Of a stretch of DNA of 64,000 nt, positions 42,344 through 53,000 are shown piece by piece. Both the position numbers and the translations under genes were made by a program. The notes below the pieces were generated by a model. It searched no databases, was not told where the DNA came from, and saw only the letters and a list, made by a program, of their open reading frames with translations. Numbering within the stretch: the first letter of the stretch is position 1; each line of letters opens with the position of its first letter. The DNA comes from Kaistella jeonii (lineage in GTDB: Bacteria; Bacteroidota; Bacteroidia; Flavobacteriales; Weeksellaceae). The DNA is taken from assembly GCF_000812865.1 (NCBI RefSeq), contig NZ_JSYL01000001.1, forward strand, positions 1 through 64,000, read 5' to 3'.

Positions 42344-43390
42344 TTAAATTAAAAGTCCGGAGCAATGATCTGCCGAACTTCCGGTCGCAGAGGACAATAT
42401 ATTAATTTCATTATTCATACGCAAAACTCCCATGAATGCGAAGATCAAAGCTTCTTTAAAATCGATCAGTTCTTTTTCCGGAATAATAATTTCTGCGGAT
42501 GTTTTATTTTTGATCCGTTCAATTAAGTAGGAATTATACGTTCCACCACCTGTAAATAAAACTTTTTGAATTTCATATTGATTAAATATTTCAGCAATCT
42601 GAAAAGCAGCGTGTTCTGTAAAAGTCGCTAACACATTTTCGGCAATCTCTCCTTCTAATAAAGGTGAAATGTTTTCATTGATCCATTCAATTCCTAAAGA
42701 TTTTGGTGCCGAAGATTCGTAGAAAGGAAGAGAATTTAATAAAGATAAAATTTCAAAATTAACTGTTCCATTTCTTGCCAAATCTCCGTTTTCATCAAAA
42801 TATTTTCCTAATTTTTTTGCAAACTGGTTCATAATAATATTGACGGGACAAATATCAAAAGCGACTCGTTTTCCTTCTTTTCTAAAGGAAATATTTGAAA
42901 ATCCACCAATATTGAGACATGCATCAAACTCAGAAAAAAGGAGTTCATCACCGATCGGAACTAATGGAGCACCGCTTCCTCCCATCAAAACATCTTGGCT
43001 GCGAAAATCGTAAACGACAGGAATTTGAGTCAAAATTTTTATTGCTCTTCCGTCGCCGATCTGTAAGGTAAATTTGTTTTGCGGCTGATGAAAAACGGTG
43101 TGACCGTGAGAAGCGATTATATCTACATTTTTTAAAGAAAATTGTCCAATAAATTCCTGAACTCTTTTTCCCAGGTAAAAACCATATTCGGAATTCAAGG
43201 CTAAAAGCTCTTCAGAATTTAAATTAATAGAATTTCGGAGTTTTCCTTCCCAGTGTTGAGAATAAGAGATGGTTTCTGCTTTTAAGATTTCATATTTCCA
43301 GGTATTATTTTCCTTTTGAAATTTGGCGTAACAAATGTCAAGTCCATCCAGACTGCTTCCCGACATTAAACCGATTGCATAAAACTCCAT
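42344..43390 (-). CDS. anmK: Anhydro-N-acetylmuramic acid kinase
   Basis: 348 residues. GLMSGSSLDGLDICY at the N-terminus, ASHGHTVFHQP, QIGDGRAI, VVYDFRSQDVLMGGSGAPLVPIGDELLF, LNIGGFSNIS, FTGGGTYNSYL and the C-terminal KEALIFAFMGVLR are the family motifs. It recycles the anhydro sugar released from peptidoglycan by phosphorylating and opening it. It follows lptC by 31 bases. Confidence 0.95.
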   Translation of the reverse strand: MEFYAIGLMSGSSLDGLDICYAKFQKENNTWKYEILKAETISYSQHWEGKLRNSINLNSEELLALNSEYGFYLGKRVQEFIGQFSLKNVDIIASHGHTVFHQPQNKFTLQIGDGRAIKILTQIPVVYDFRSQDVLMGGSGAPLVPIGDELLFSEFDACLNIGGFSNISFRKEGKRVAFDICPVNIIMNQFAKKLGKYFDENGDLARNGTVNFEILSLLNSLPFYESSAPKSLGIEWINENISPLLEGEIAENVLATFTEHAAFQIAEIFNQYEIQKVLFTGGGTYNSYLIERIKNKTSAEIIIPEKELIDFKEALIFAFMGVLRMNNEINILSSATGSSADHCSGLLI

Positions 43391-43421
43391 AAAGAAAAAT
43401 TTTTCACGAATTTACGAAAAA

Positions 43422-44012
43422 TCACCTTCCTTTTTCAGGGATTTTTTTAGCGTTGATATCGCCTGAATTATTAAAGAAAGTATATTCAGAGAAATCATCT
43501 TTGGCCTTCATTCCGTTTGCACCAACTAGTGTTGAGCCGTCTTTATCGGTTACGTAAACCGTATCTGAAGTATAAATTAATCTTTTATTTTGATCCCAAT
43601 AAACCGATTGCATTGCAAATATTTGATTTTCATTGGTGATGATTTTCACATTTCCTTTAGCCTCGTAAAATTTCTTTTTCTCATTAAATTTGGCATATTT
43701 CGCAGTGATCTTCCCTGGAACATTGGGTTTCTTTTTATCGTAAAAAAGAATATTAATTCCTTTTCTCGCAACGATGTAGGGAGAATCGATATACTCATAT
43801 TTTTCAATGAGGGCAGCTTTTGCACGCAGTTTTATCATGCCAGAATCCCGCTGTACGATATTGGCATTATTGATGATTTGCGAAGGAAAATTGACGTTTT
43901 TGTTTTTACTGATTTTGGTAAGATCTTCATCACAGGAAATTAAAACAAAAAATATAGCACACCCTAGAAAGGCGGCTATATTTTTATAGAATATTTTTCT
44001 GTAAAGACTCAT
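43422..44012 (-). CDS. lptC: LPS export protein LptC
   Basis: 196 residues. The N-terminus has a membrane segment with a lipobox-like LISC (FFVLISCDED, cysteine 27), so it may be a lipoprotein as in other Bacteroidota. The beta-jellyroll typical of LptC/OstA follows: SGMIKLRAKAALIEKYEY, ITAKYAKFNEKKKFYEAKGNVKII and LIYTSDTVYVTDKDGSTLVGANGMKAKDDFSEYTF. It bridges LptBFG and LptA in LPS transport. It is encoded three bases after the outer-membrane protein gene upstream, so it is probably in one operon with it. Confidence 0.87.
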   Translation of the reverse strand: MSLYRKIFYKNIAAFLGCAIFFVLISCDEDLTKISKNKNVNFPSQIINNANIVQRDSGMIKLRAKAALIEKYEYIDSPYIVARKGINILFYDKKKPNVPGKITAKYAKFNEKKKFYEAKGNVKIITNENQIFAMQSVYWDQNKRLIYTSDTVYVTDKDGSTLVGANGMKAKDDFSEYTFFNNSGDINAKKIPEKGR

Positions 44013-44015
44013 TTC

Positions 44016-45287
44016 TTAATCATAAAGACGTTTGTTAAACCATTTATCAGCAAAATTAAGTCCGATTTTTAGGTTTACAAAATTCTGTCGAATCATATTA
44101 TTATCAAGTGTTCCTCTCTGTCCTAATTCAATTCCCAGATCAATACCGCTCATTCTGCTTGCACTTTTATTTTCAAAAGGAAGTGTTAATCCACCAGTGA
44201 GCGCAAATTTGTTGACATTGGTTCCCATATAAGATAAATTACCTTTTTCATAATAAGCACCATATCGGTAAGTTACACGAGAAAAATAATTTCTAAAATT
44301 GTTGTAATTCGGCAAATACCAACCTCCAGCAGAGATCTTGTAAGAAGCTTGATTGGCAAAAGGATCTGTTATAAAATCGATTTGTGCCTTGTTATAATCA
44401 ACCTGTGTTCCCAAAAACCATTTCGCATCTCTACCATAACCAGCTCCTAAAGAGAAACCTAATGGAATAAGATCTTTATTTTCACTGAATTTTGAATCGA
44501 TAATGCTTACATTATTTTTGGTTTGACCCGGCGTGTAAAAATAAGTACTGTTGGTGTACTGAGTTTCTAATTTACCTGTATTTCCAAAGGTTAAAGTTCC
44601 ACCTAATGTAAGTTTTCTATCTGCTGCGATTTTTTTCTGGTAAGCAGTTCCAACCGTGAAATTAAAAGATTTGGTCTTATTTTTCGTTTCGTAACCGTTG
44701 ATCAATTCTGCGGTGGAATAAGTAAGTTCATTGATGTCATAGACATTACCAAAATAGAAATTAGTTCTTAAACCTACTCCAAATTCTGGAGAGATTTGAT
44801 AAGAAACCGCTGCTTGAACCGTACTTATCATTCCTTCACCAGTAAAAAGATTCGCTTTAATAGTACCATCAGCAAGTGTTTCTTTGGTAATGATTGAATA
44901 TTTTTTGGAACTGTAAGGTTGATAACCTAATCCAAATTTAACTTTTGGCGAAAGTGGAAAAGCAATTGAAATATTCGATAAATAAGAAGAGTGTTTGGTA
45001 ACACTCATATTATCGTAATTCGATTTAAAAAAATTGTTTTCGTTGGTTCCTTCCACTTTCAGGGTGGTTAGTTCTAAATTTTTATTAGCAGCAGGATTGC
45101 TGAAGTTAAAATTATTATTGAAGTCCCAAATATATGCTGTAGAAATACCGCCCATCGCATTCACATCAGTTGTATTGTCATACTTAATATCCCCAATTCC
45201 GAAGGCAGCATAAGGAGAATTACCAATCGATTGCGCGTTAAAAAATAATCCGGCAGCAAGCAACGGTAATACAAAAATTCTTTTCAT
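44016..45287 (-). CDS. Outer-membrane beta-barrel protein, FadL/PorV-like architecture
   Basis: 423 residues with signal peptide (ends LFFNAQ). It opens SIGNSPYAAFGIGDIKYDNTTDVNAMGGISTAY, the start pattern of FadL-type barrels in Bacteroidota, with repeated amphipathic strands to the end (RQNFVNLKIGLNFADKW). Substrate unknown. Gene order with lptC suggests an envelope role. A specific name is not justified. Confidence 0.75.
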   Translation of the reverse strand: MKRIFVLPLLAAGLFFNAQSIGNSPYAAFGIGDIKYDNTTDVNAMGGISTAYIWDFNNNFNFSNPAANKNLELTTLKVEGTNENNFFKSNYDNMSVTKHSSYLSNISIAFPLSPKVKFGLGYQPYSSKKYSIITKETLADGTIKANLFTGEGMISTVQAAVSYQISPEFGVGLRTNFYFGNVYDINELTYSTAELINGYETKNKTKSFNFTVGTAYQKKIAADRKLTLGGTLTFGNTGKLETQYTNSTYFYTPGQTKNNVSIIDSKFSENKDLIPLGFSLGAGYGRDAKWFLGTQVDYNKAQIDFITDPFANQASYKISAGGWYLPNYNNFRNYFSRVTYRYGAYYEKGNLSYMGTNVNKFALTGGLTLPFENKSASRMSGIDLGIELGQRGTLDNNMIRQNFVNLKIGLNFADKWFNKRLYD

Positions 45288-45542
45288 TCTCTATTTTTAA
45301 AAATAATGCGCAAATATCTTAAATATTACTGAATTGAGGAAATTTAGTTTGGTTAAAGTTTGTTAAGGGAATGACTTTGTTTACGATGGTCTTTCACTTT
45401 TTTAAATTAAAAAAAAAGCAAAAAATGTGGTTAAGCAATTTAATTTTTATTAAACTTAAGATTTAAATCAATCTATAAAAAAATAGGCAGTAAACCTTAT
45501 TTTCGACATGAGGAAATAGTTGAATTTTTTTATCTTTGAAAA
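45288..45542. other. Divergent intergenic region
   Basis: AT-rich gap between two divergent genes. TTATTTTCG near 45497-45505 and TATCTTTG at 45529-45536 (exact TAnnTTTG) precede holB, whose ATG follows at 45543. That implies a nearly leaderless transcript. No gene seen. Confidence 0.45.
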
Positions 45543-46667
45543 ATGAACTGGGAACAAATTGTAGGTCAGGAAAAATTAAAAAGCCTTCTGAAAGAAAGTA
45601 TTTCTGATAATAGAGTAAGTCATGCTCAACTTTTTATCGGAAAAGAAGGATACGGAACTTTACCTCTCGCAATGGCATTTGCAAAAGAAGTTTTTAGAAA
45701 AGAAAATGAACATTCGTCCTCGAAAGTTGAACATTTAAATCATTTGGATCTGCATTTCAGTTTTCCTGTTTTTAAAGAGAAAAAAGGTGGACTTTCTGAC
45801 AATTTTCTGGAAGATTTTAGAACAATGATTCTTGAAAATCCTTATTCAAACGGCGAAGACTGGAATAAAGTTTTAAATTCTGATAATAAACAATTGACCA
45901 TCTACGCTGATGAAATAGATGAACTGAACAAGAAGTTTTCGCTTAAAAGTTTTGAAGGTGGCAGTAAAGTTCTCATAGTTTGGCAAGTTGATAAAATGAA
46001 TATTTCGGCTTCTAATAAATTTCTTAAATTTCTGGAGGAACCACCAAAAGATACTTTAATCATTCTTACGGCCGAAAATGCCGACTTTATTTTACCTACC
46101 ATTCTTTCCCGAACTCAACTTGTAGAAATCCCAAGAATTCATGATGAAGAGATTGAATTTTCGCTTCTACAGAATTATAAAATTAGCGAAGAAAAAATAA
46201 AAGAAATCGTTTTTCAGGCTCAAGGAAACTGGAACAGTGCGCAGAAACTTTTGCTTGCCGAAAATTCTGATTCTGAATTTGAAGATCTTTTTGTAACATG
46301 GGTTCGCGAAGCATTTCAAGTAAAAAAGAAACCTGAGTTTTTAAAAAATATTGTTTTTTGGGGCAGAAATGTTGCAGGTTGGAATCGGGAAAAACAAAAA
46401 AGCTTTCTTGATTATTGTGCAGAAATGTTCCGTTTGGCATTACTTCAAAATTATGGCAACGAAAACTTAGTCTATAAAAAGATCGATTCCGGAGGTTTTA
46501 AATGGGAGCGATTCGCGAATTTTATTCACGGAGCAAATATCGAGGCGATTTTAACAGAAATTTCTGAGGCAGATTATCATCTGGAAAGAAACGCCAATGC
46601 GAAAATTGTCTGGACCGATCTTGGAATTAAGCTATCACGGTACATTCATAAATCACCTTCCAATTAA
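45543..46667 (+). CDS. holB: DNA polymerase III delta-prime-like subunit
   Basis: 374 residues. MNWEQIVGQEKLKSLLKESISDNRVSHAQLFIGKEGYG is the usual start of delta-prime, with a P-loop position lacking the Lys-Thr pair (GKEGYGTLPLA), so it should not bind ATP, as in known delta-prime subunits. KVLIVWQVDKMNISASNKFLKFLEEPPKDTLIILTAEN is the AAA+ core with the SRC-like arginine in ILSRTQ. It is part of the clamp loader. The TATCTTTG -7 element lies six bases before the ATG. Confidence 0.88.
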   Translation: MNWEQIVGQEKLKSLLKESISDNRVSHAQLFIGKEGYGTLPLAMAFAKEVFRKENEHSSSKVEHLNHLDLHFSFPVFKEKKGGLSDNFLEDFRTMILENPYSNGEDWNKVLNSDNKQLTIYADEIDELNKKFSLKSFEGGSKVLIVWQVDKMNISASNKFLKFLEEPPKDTLIILTAENADFILPTILSRTQLVEIPRIHDEEIEFSLLQNYKISEEKIKEIVFQAQGNWNSAQKLLLAENSDSEFEDLFVTWVREAFQVKKKPEFLKNIVFWGRNVAGWNREKQKSFLDYCAEMFRLALLQNYGNENLVYKKIDSGGFKWERFANFIHGANIEAILTEISEADYHLERNANAKIVWTDLGIKLSRYIHKSPSN

Positions 46668-46677
46668 AATTATAGAA

Positions 46678-46710
46678 GAAGCAAGTCATTTGATTTGCTT
46701 CCTTTTTTTT
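46678..46710 (+). terminator. Terminator of holB
   Basis: GAAGCAA-gtcatttga-TTTGCTTC with a following run of eight T. Confidence 0.8.
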
Positions 46711-46799
46711 AATGATAGCAATTCAAAAACTAATTCTCTTTCGAAGTTATTTATCGCATCTATTTGAATTATTTATCTCAAAAAAACTAGGAAACTTTT

Positions 46800-46830
46800 T
46801 TTGTTTATAAGTTTTCATTATTTACCTTTG
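46800..46830 (+). promoter_or_regulatory. Consensus promoter of the efflux operon
   Basis: TTTG (46800-46803), a 19-base spacer and TACCTTTG (46823-46830) fit the Bacteroidota consensus exactly. The tetR ATG begins eight bases after the -7 element, so the transcript is leaderless or nearly so. Confidence 0.75.
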
Positions 46831-46838
46831 CATTTATT

Positions 46839-47450
46839 ATGAGTGCAGATAAAGAATTTTTATTGAAAGTTGCAGAGCTGTTTGCCGAGAATGGTGCTAA
46901 AACTTTGACAATGGATGACATCGCGAAAGAGTTTGCAATGTCAAAAAAAACATTGTATCAACTCTATAAAAATAAAGAAGATCTGTTAACAGAAGTTCTT
47001 GACTATAAGATGGATCTTATTGTAGAAACGCTTCTTTTAAATGATTCGAAGACTGACAACGCCATCGAAAGAATGTTTCTTCGGGAGAAAGATTTCGAAA
47101 ACTTTTCCCGCACGAACAAAACCACATTTATTCGTCAGCTGATCAAATATTACCCTTCGATTTACAATCAACATATTTTGAGCATTGATGAAAAAATCTC
47201 AAAAATTGTTACGCACAACATTAAACTCGGAAGACAACAAGGATATTACCGTACTGATTTTGATGAAAGACTTTACATTAAATTTCTTCTTCAACTCATG
47301 TTTTCTTACGAGGATTCGCCTTTGTTTGAAAACGAAGTGAACGACAGACAATCTTTCTGTTTAAAAGTCATGGTTTTCTACATGCATTCCATAGCGACGA
47401 AAAAAGGAAAAGATTTCTTGAAAGATTTTGATTTTAAACAGGAAGTATAA
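46839..47450 (+). CDS. TetR-family regulator of the efflux operon
   Basis: 203 residues. N-terminal helix-turn-helix: AELFAENGAKTLTMDDIAKEFAMSKKTLYQLYKNKEDLLTEVL (residues 8-50). The ligand-binding part is helical and unassigned. It is the first gene of a run with TolC, adaptor and RND genes on the same strand, so it probably represses its own operon until a substrate binds. The consensus promoter directly at its start would leave the operator overlapping the promoter or the first codons. No palindrome stands out. Confidence 0.87.
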   Translation: MSADKEFLLKVAELFAENGAKTLTMDDIAKEFAMSKKTLYQLYKNKEDLLTEVLDYKMDLIVETLLLNDSKTDNAIERMFLREKDFENFSRTNKTTFIRQLIKYYPSIYNQHILSIDEKISKIVTHNIKLGRQQGYYRTDFDERLYIKFLLQLMFSYEDSPLFENEVNDRQSFCLKVMVFYMHSIATKKGKDFLKDFDFKQEV

Positions 47451-47528
47451 AAATTTAGAAAAATACTTCCCCCAAAAAAAGTAAAACTCATTGTTAAACG
47501 TCTCTAATAAATAACAACTCAATATATA

Positions 47529-48875
47529 ATGACCAATTTTAGAAAAATGGCTCTCGTCGCAATCTTAGCAATTTCATTCTCCGGAATGAAGGCGCAGGAA
47601 ACCGTTACGCTAAAACAAGCCATAGAATACGCGCTTCAAAATAAAGCGGATGCGTTGAAAGCAAAACTTGACGTAAAAAATGCCGATTACCAGATCATGG
47701 AAGCAAAATCAAATGCTTTACCACAAATTTCGGGCGTTGCAAATCTTACGTATAATCCTTTATTGCAAAAATCTGCTTTAGATGTTGGTGCATTTAGTGG
47801 TGGTCCAAGTAACATACAATTGATCTCATTTGGACAAAAATGGAATGCAGGAGCAGGTTTACAGTTGTCGCAGGCAATTTTTAATCAAAAAGTATTTATT
47901 GGATTAAAAGCCGCGAAATCAACAAAAGAATTTTATCAGCTTAATGAGCAGTTGACTGAAGAGCAAATCATCGAACGTGTTTCAAATGCTTATTTCCAGG
48001 TTTTTACTATTCAGCAAAAGAAAGAAACTTTAGAAAGCAGTTTTACAAGCACAGAAAAAGCACGAAATATTATCAAAAGTTTGTTCGATAATGGATTGGC
48101 TAAAAAAGTAGATCTTGACCGAACGAATGTAAATCTCACCAATATCTCAACGGTTTTAAAACAACAGCAAAACGGAATCAACCAGGCAGAAAATGCTCTG
48201 AAATTTTATATGGGAATGCCGATCGAAACGAAGATCGAGCTTGTAAAATCTGATATGGAAATTACGCCTCATTTATTAGAAGACACGGTTGGAACTGATG
48301 ACCGCTCGGAAGTTAAATTACTTTCTAAACAAAAAGAATTGTTACAATATAATAAACAAGCGGTCGAAGCGGCTTATTATCCAACGGTTAATTTGAATGC
48401 AAATTACAGCTATCAAGGATTGGGGAACAAATTTCCTTTAACTAATGGGGAGAAGAACGGTGTCTATTGGTCAGGTTACTCGGCGATAACTTTGGGCGTG
48501 AATATTCCTATTTTTAATGGTTTCGCGACAAAAGCCCGTGTTGCAATGGCTCAGATCGAACTCGATAAATTAGATGTTGATCTGAAGGATACAAAACTAG
48601 GTTTAGACTTATCCTATCAAAATGCGAAATCACAAATTGAAAACAGTCTGTCCGCATTGGAAAGCCAGAAAGCAAACGTAAGTCTTGCAGAAACGGTATC
48701 ATCGAATACCAAAAGCAATTACCAATACGGTTTGGCAACTTTAACCGAATTGTTAGAAGCTGAAAATGCTTTGGTTGAAGCCAAAAATAATTACACCAAC
48801 GCCATTTTGGATTATAAAATTGCAGAAATACAATATTACAAATCCAAAGGAGAACTCAGAAATTACATTAAATAA
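47529..48875 (+). CDS. TolC-family outer-membrane channel
   Basis: 448 residues, signal peptide ending SGMKAQ. Two repeats of the outer-membrane efflux fold: VTLKQAIEYALQNKADALKAKLDVKNADYQIMEAKSNALPQISG, and later AAYYPTVNLNANYSYQG and GLATLTELLEAENALVEAKNNYTNAILDYKIAEIQYYKSKGEL. It forms the trimeric exit duct of the pump encoded by the next two genes. Confidence 0.92.
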   Translation: MTNFRKMALVAILAISFSGMKAQETVTLKQAIEYALQNKADALKAKLDVKNADYQIMEAKSNALPQISGVANLTYNPLLQKSALDVGAFSGGPSNIQLISFGQKWNAGAGLQLSQAIFNQKVFIGLKAAKSTKEFYQLNEQLTEEQIIERVSNAYFQVFTIQQKKETLESSFTSTEKARNIIKSLFDNGLAKKVDLDRTNVNLTNISTVLKQQQNGINQAENALKFYMGMPIETKIELVKSDMEITPHLLEDTVGTDDRSEVKLLSKQKELLQYNKQAVEAAYYPTVNLNANYSYQGLGNKFPLTNGEKNGVYWSGYSAITLGVNIPIFNGFATKARVAMAQIELDKLDVDLKDTKLGLDLSYQNAKSQIENSLSALESQKANVSLAETVSSNTKSNYQYGLATLTELLEAENALVEAKNNYTNAILDYKIAEIQYYKSKGELRNYIK

Positions 48876-48895
48876 TAAGCAGAAATACTATTCAG

Positions 48896-49969
48896 ATGAA
48901 AGCAAAACCAATAATTTACAGTGTATTAGCAGTTATACTTATAGCTGCCGGAATATATACTCTCAGTAATAATAAAAAGAAAAACCAAGCAGAAACTGCC
49001 ATCGTTTCTCAAAAAAACGAATTTATTTCTGTTAATGTAACGCAAGCAAAATACGAACATATAACAAACGATTATTCTTCAAACGGAACTTTTGCACCGT
49101 ACCAGGAATTATCTTTCCCTTCAGAAATTAGTGGAAGAATTGTAAGAGTTTTGGTAGATGAAGGAAGTTACGTAAGAGTAGGACAAACCGTTGCCACCAT
49201 TAAAAAAGATCAGTTAGAAGTTGACAATTCAAATGCAAATGCAACCTATCAAAATGCGGTAGTTGATAATCAACGCTACGAAAATGCCTTCAAAACGGGA
49301 GGAGTTACGAAACAACAGGTTGACAATTCAAGACTTCAGGTAAAAAATGCAAGAGCGCAATTACAACAAGCCAATTTGAGAATTGGTGACACCAATGTTC
49401 GAGCGAGCATCAATGGAATCATTAATAAAAGATTAATTGAACCAGGATCTGTAGTTTCACCCGGAACGGTAATGTTTGAGATCGTAAATGTTTCCAGATT
49501 AAAATTGAAAGTGAACGTGAATGAATCACAAGTTGCGAGCATGAAAGTAGGCGACGAAATTAATGTTAAAGCAAGCGTTTATCCTGATACTCCTTTCAAA
49601 GGAAAAATTAGTTTTATTGCTCCATTAGCAGATGCATCACTCAATTTTCCGGTTGAAATCGAGATTAGTAACAGTAACGAAAACAAATTAAGAGCGGGAA
49701 TGTATGGAACTGCAGTATTTAACGCTAAAGACTCTGGAACTGCTCATGCAATGTTGGTTTTACCGAAAGAAGCCTTCGTAGGCGGAGTAAGCAGCAACGA
49801 AGTTTTTGTTGTAAATAAAGACAACACCGTGAAATTAACTAAAGTAGTTGTGGGTAGAATTTTCGGTTCTCAAATTGAAATTCTCGGCGGACTTAAAGAT
49901 GGACAAACTGTTGTTACAACAGGACAAATCAATCTGATTGACGGTGCCAAAATTAAAATTGTAAAATAG
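48896..49969 (+). CDS. RND efflux periplasmic adaptor (MFP)
   Basis: 357 residues. An N-terminal membrane anchor (IIYSVLAVILIAAGIYTL) is followed by a lipoyl/barrel-sandwich domain (LSFPSEISGRIVRVLVDEGSYVRVGQTVATI), a helical hairpin, the second lipoyl half (ASINGIINKRLIEPGSVVSPGTVMFEIVNV) and beta-barrel and membrane-proximal parts. It links the inner-membrane pump to the TolC channel. 20 bases after the TolC gene. Confidence 0.93.
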   Translation: MKAKPIIYSVLAVILIAAGIYTLSNNKKKNQAETAIVSQKNEFISVNVTQAKYEHITNDYSSNGTFAPYQELSFPSEISGRIVRVLVDEGSYVRVGQTVATIKKDQLEVDNSNANATYQNAVVDNQRYENAFKTGGVTKQQVDNSRLQVKNARAQLQQANLRIGDTNVRASINGIINKRLIEPGSVVSPGTVMFEIVNVSRLKLKVNVNESQVASMKVGDEINVKASVYPDTPFKGKISFIAPLADASLNFPVEIEISNSNENKLRAGMYGTAVFNAKDSGTAHAMLVLPKEAFVGGVSSNEVFVVNKDNTVKLTKVVVGRIFGSQIEILGGLKDGQTVVTTGQINLIDGAKIKIVK

Positions 49970-50045
49970 AAAAGATACAAGATGTTTGAGGAAAAGCGTA
50001 GAAATCTTCAAATCAAATATCGGAATCTAAAATCTAAATAATTAT

Positions 50046-53000
50046 ATGAAATTAGCAGAAATATCCATTAAACGTCCTACGTTGATCATCGTATTATTTA
50101 CGATTCTTACCTTGGGCGGTCTCTTCAGTTATAGCCAGATGGGCTACGAATTGATTCCAAAATTTGAGATCAATGTCGTTACAATTTCCACGGTTTATCC
50201 GGGTGCATCGCCAAGTGAAGTAGAAAGTTCGGTGACCAAAAAAATTGAAGATGCGATTTCTTCTTTAGAAAACGTAAAAAAAGTAGAATCTAAATCTTAC
50301 GAAGGTCTTTCTCTGGTAATGGTAACCCTGAATTCAGGAACCGATACCAATTACGCATTAAATGATGCGCAGAGAAAAATTAATGCGATCGTAGCCAATT
50401 TACCGGAAGATGCAAAACCGCCTTCTTTATTAAAGTTCTCTTTGAGTGATTTACCAATTATCACCGCAGGAGCAACTTCATCGCTTCCTCAAAAAGAATT
50501 TTATGACCTTCTAGATAAAAAGATTGAGCCAGTTTTATCCCGTGTAAAAGGGGTTGCTCAAGTTAACTTGATTGGTGGTGAAGAAAGAGAGATTCGCGTG
50601 AACATGGATCAAGCCAAGATTGAAGGGTACGGTTTATCTGTTCCAGAAATTCAACAGGCGATCTTAAGTTCCAACTTAGATTTCCCGACAGGAAACATTA
50701 AGACCAGAAATAATACGACGATTATACGTCTTTCCGGGAAATATAAAGATACCGGTGAATTAAATAATTTGGTCATTAAAACTAAAAGCGGCTCCCAAAT
50801 CAGATTAAGTGACGTCGCTTTTGTAGAAGATTCCCAAAAAGACGTACAAAAGATTGCAAGAGTTAACCAAAAACCTGCTATAATTATACAAATCGTAAAA
50901 CAATCTGATGCGAATGCAGTGGAAGTGAGCGAACTTAGTAGAGTTGCGATTGCAAAAATTCAGGATGACTACAAACTTCAAAACGTAAAAATTGATATCG
51001 TTAATGATTCTACCAATTTTACGCTGAATGCAGCCAATAATGTAACCCATGATTTGTTAATCGCGGTTAGTTTGGTAGCAATTGTAATGTTGCTTTTCCT
51101 TCACAGTATCAGAAATGCATTTATCGTAATGGTTTCAATTCCTGCTTCATTAATTGCAACTTTTATTGGAATGTATCTTTTAGGATATACTTTGAATTTA
51201 ATGAGTTTGCTAGGATTGTCGCTCGTTGTTGGTATTTTGGTCGATGATGCCATTGTGGTACTCGAAAATATTTACCGACACATGGAAATGGGTAAAAGTA
51301 AGGTTAGAGCCGCTTATGACGGTACTGCAGAAATTGGATTTACTGTAATGGCAATTACTTTGGTGATTGTCGTTGTATTTCTACCGATTGCTTTAAGTAC
51401 AGGATTAGTGTCAAATATTATTTCACAATTCTGTGTTACAGTAGTTATTGCGACATTATTGTCTTTACTTTCATCATTTACGATCGTTCCCTGGTTATCA
51501 TCAAGATTCGGAAAACTGGAACATCTTACTGGTAAAAACTGGTTTGAAAAATTCATTTTAGCTTTTGAAAAACGTTTGGATGCTTTCACTCACTGGGTTT
51601 CTGGTTTGTTAGAATGGTGTTTGAGAAGTTGGAAAACCAAATTAATTACTTTAGGATTAGTCATTATTCTATTCTTCAGTTCATTTGCTTTGGTTGGACT
51701 GGGCTTTATTGGTGGTGAATTTTTCGCTAAAATTGATAAAGGAGAATTCTTAGTACAGATCGAATTACCAAAAGATGCTTCGATAGAACAGTCAAATTTC
51801 ATGACGCAAAAAGCAGAGAAATATTTGAGTGAGAAAAAAGAAGTAGAAAAAATTATTACAACCGTTGGTCAAACGAGTGATGGTCAAGGTGGAGCTCAAG
51901 CTACAGCTTACAAATCTGAGATCGATGTTATTTTAGTAGGAAAAGATCAAAGAGCAGATAACTCGTTTGTTTACGCTGCGAAATTGAAGAAAGAATTAGA
52001 AAGTGTTTTGGTCGGTGCAAAGGTAAAAACCGTACCTGTTGGATTATTGGGTGCTGAACAGGCGCCATTAGCTTTGGTAATTACAGGACCTGATTTAAAA
52101 AGCGCAATGACTTTTGCCAAGCAAGCTGAAGCTCAGTTGAGATCGATCGATGGTGCTTCTGAAGTTAAATTAACTACTGAAGGCGGGAATCCTGAGATCA
52201 ATGTTCAGGTTGACCGCGATAAAATGTCGGCTTTAGGCTTAAATTTACAAACGGTTGGTCTTACGATGCAAACCGCATTTAGTGGAAATACCGATGGTAA
52301 ATTCCGAGCAGGAGATTATGAGTACGACATTAATATTCAGTACAATCAAAAAGGCCGTTCAACCATTAATGATGTGAATAATCTGATTTTTGTTAATGAT
52401 CAGCAGGAACAAATTAAATTAAGTCAGTTCGCAACTGTAACGGAAAGTTCTGGACCGAGTTTCTTAGAGAGAAGAGATAAATCTCCTTCTGTTACCATTC
52501 AGGCGCAAACCATTGGTAAAACAACCGGAACTGTTGCAGCAGAATGGCAAAAGAAATTCGAAACCCTGAAAAAACCTACCGGAGTCAATTATCTTTGGAG
52601 TGGTGATCAGGAAAATCAGACAGAAGGTTTCGGAACTTTGGGAGTGGCTTTATTAGCAGCTATTATCTTAGTTTACTTAGTTATGGTAGCGCTTTACAAC
52701 AGTTTCATTTATCCGTTTGTGGTATTGTTTTCTATTCCATTGGCATTGATCGGAGTTTTAGTTGCGCTTGCTTTAACAAATAACTCATTAAATATCTTTA
52801 CCATTTTGGGGATGATCATGCTGATTGGTTTGGTGGCGAAAAATGCGATTATGATTGTAGATTTCACCAACATGAGAAAAGCAGCAGGCGAAAGTACGCA
52901 TAAAGCACTTCTGCAGGCAAACCACGCAAGGTTAAGACCAATTTTGATGACGACGATTGCGATGGTGATCGGTATGCTTCCAATCGCTTTGGCAGGTGGC

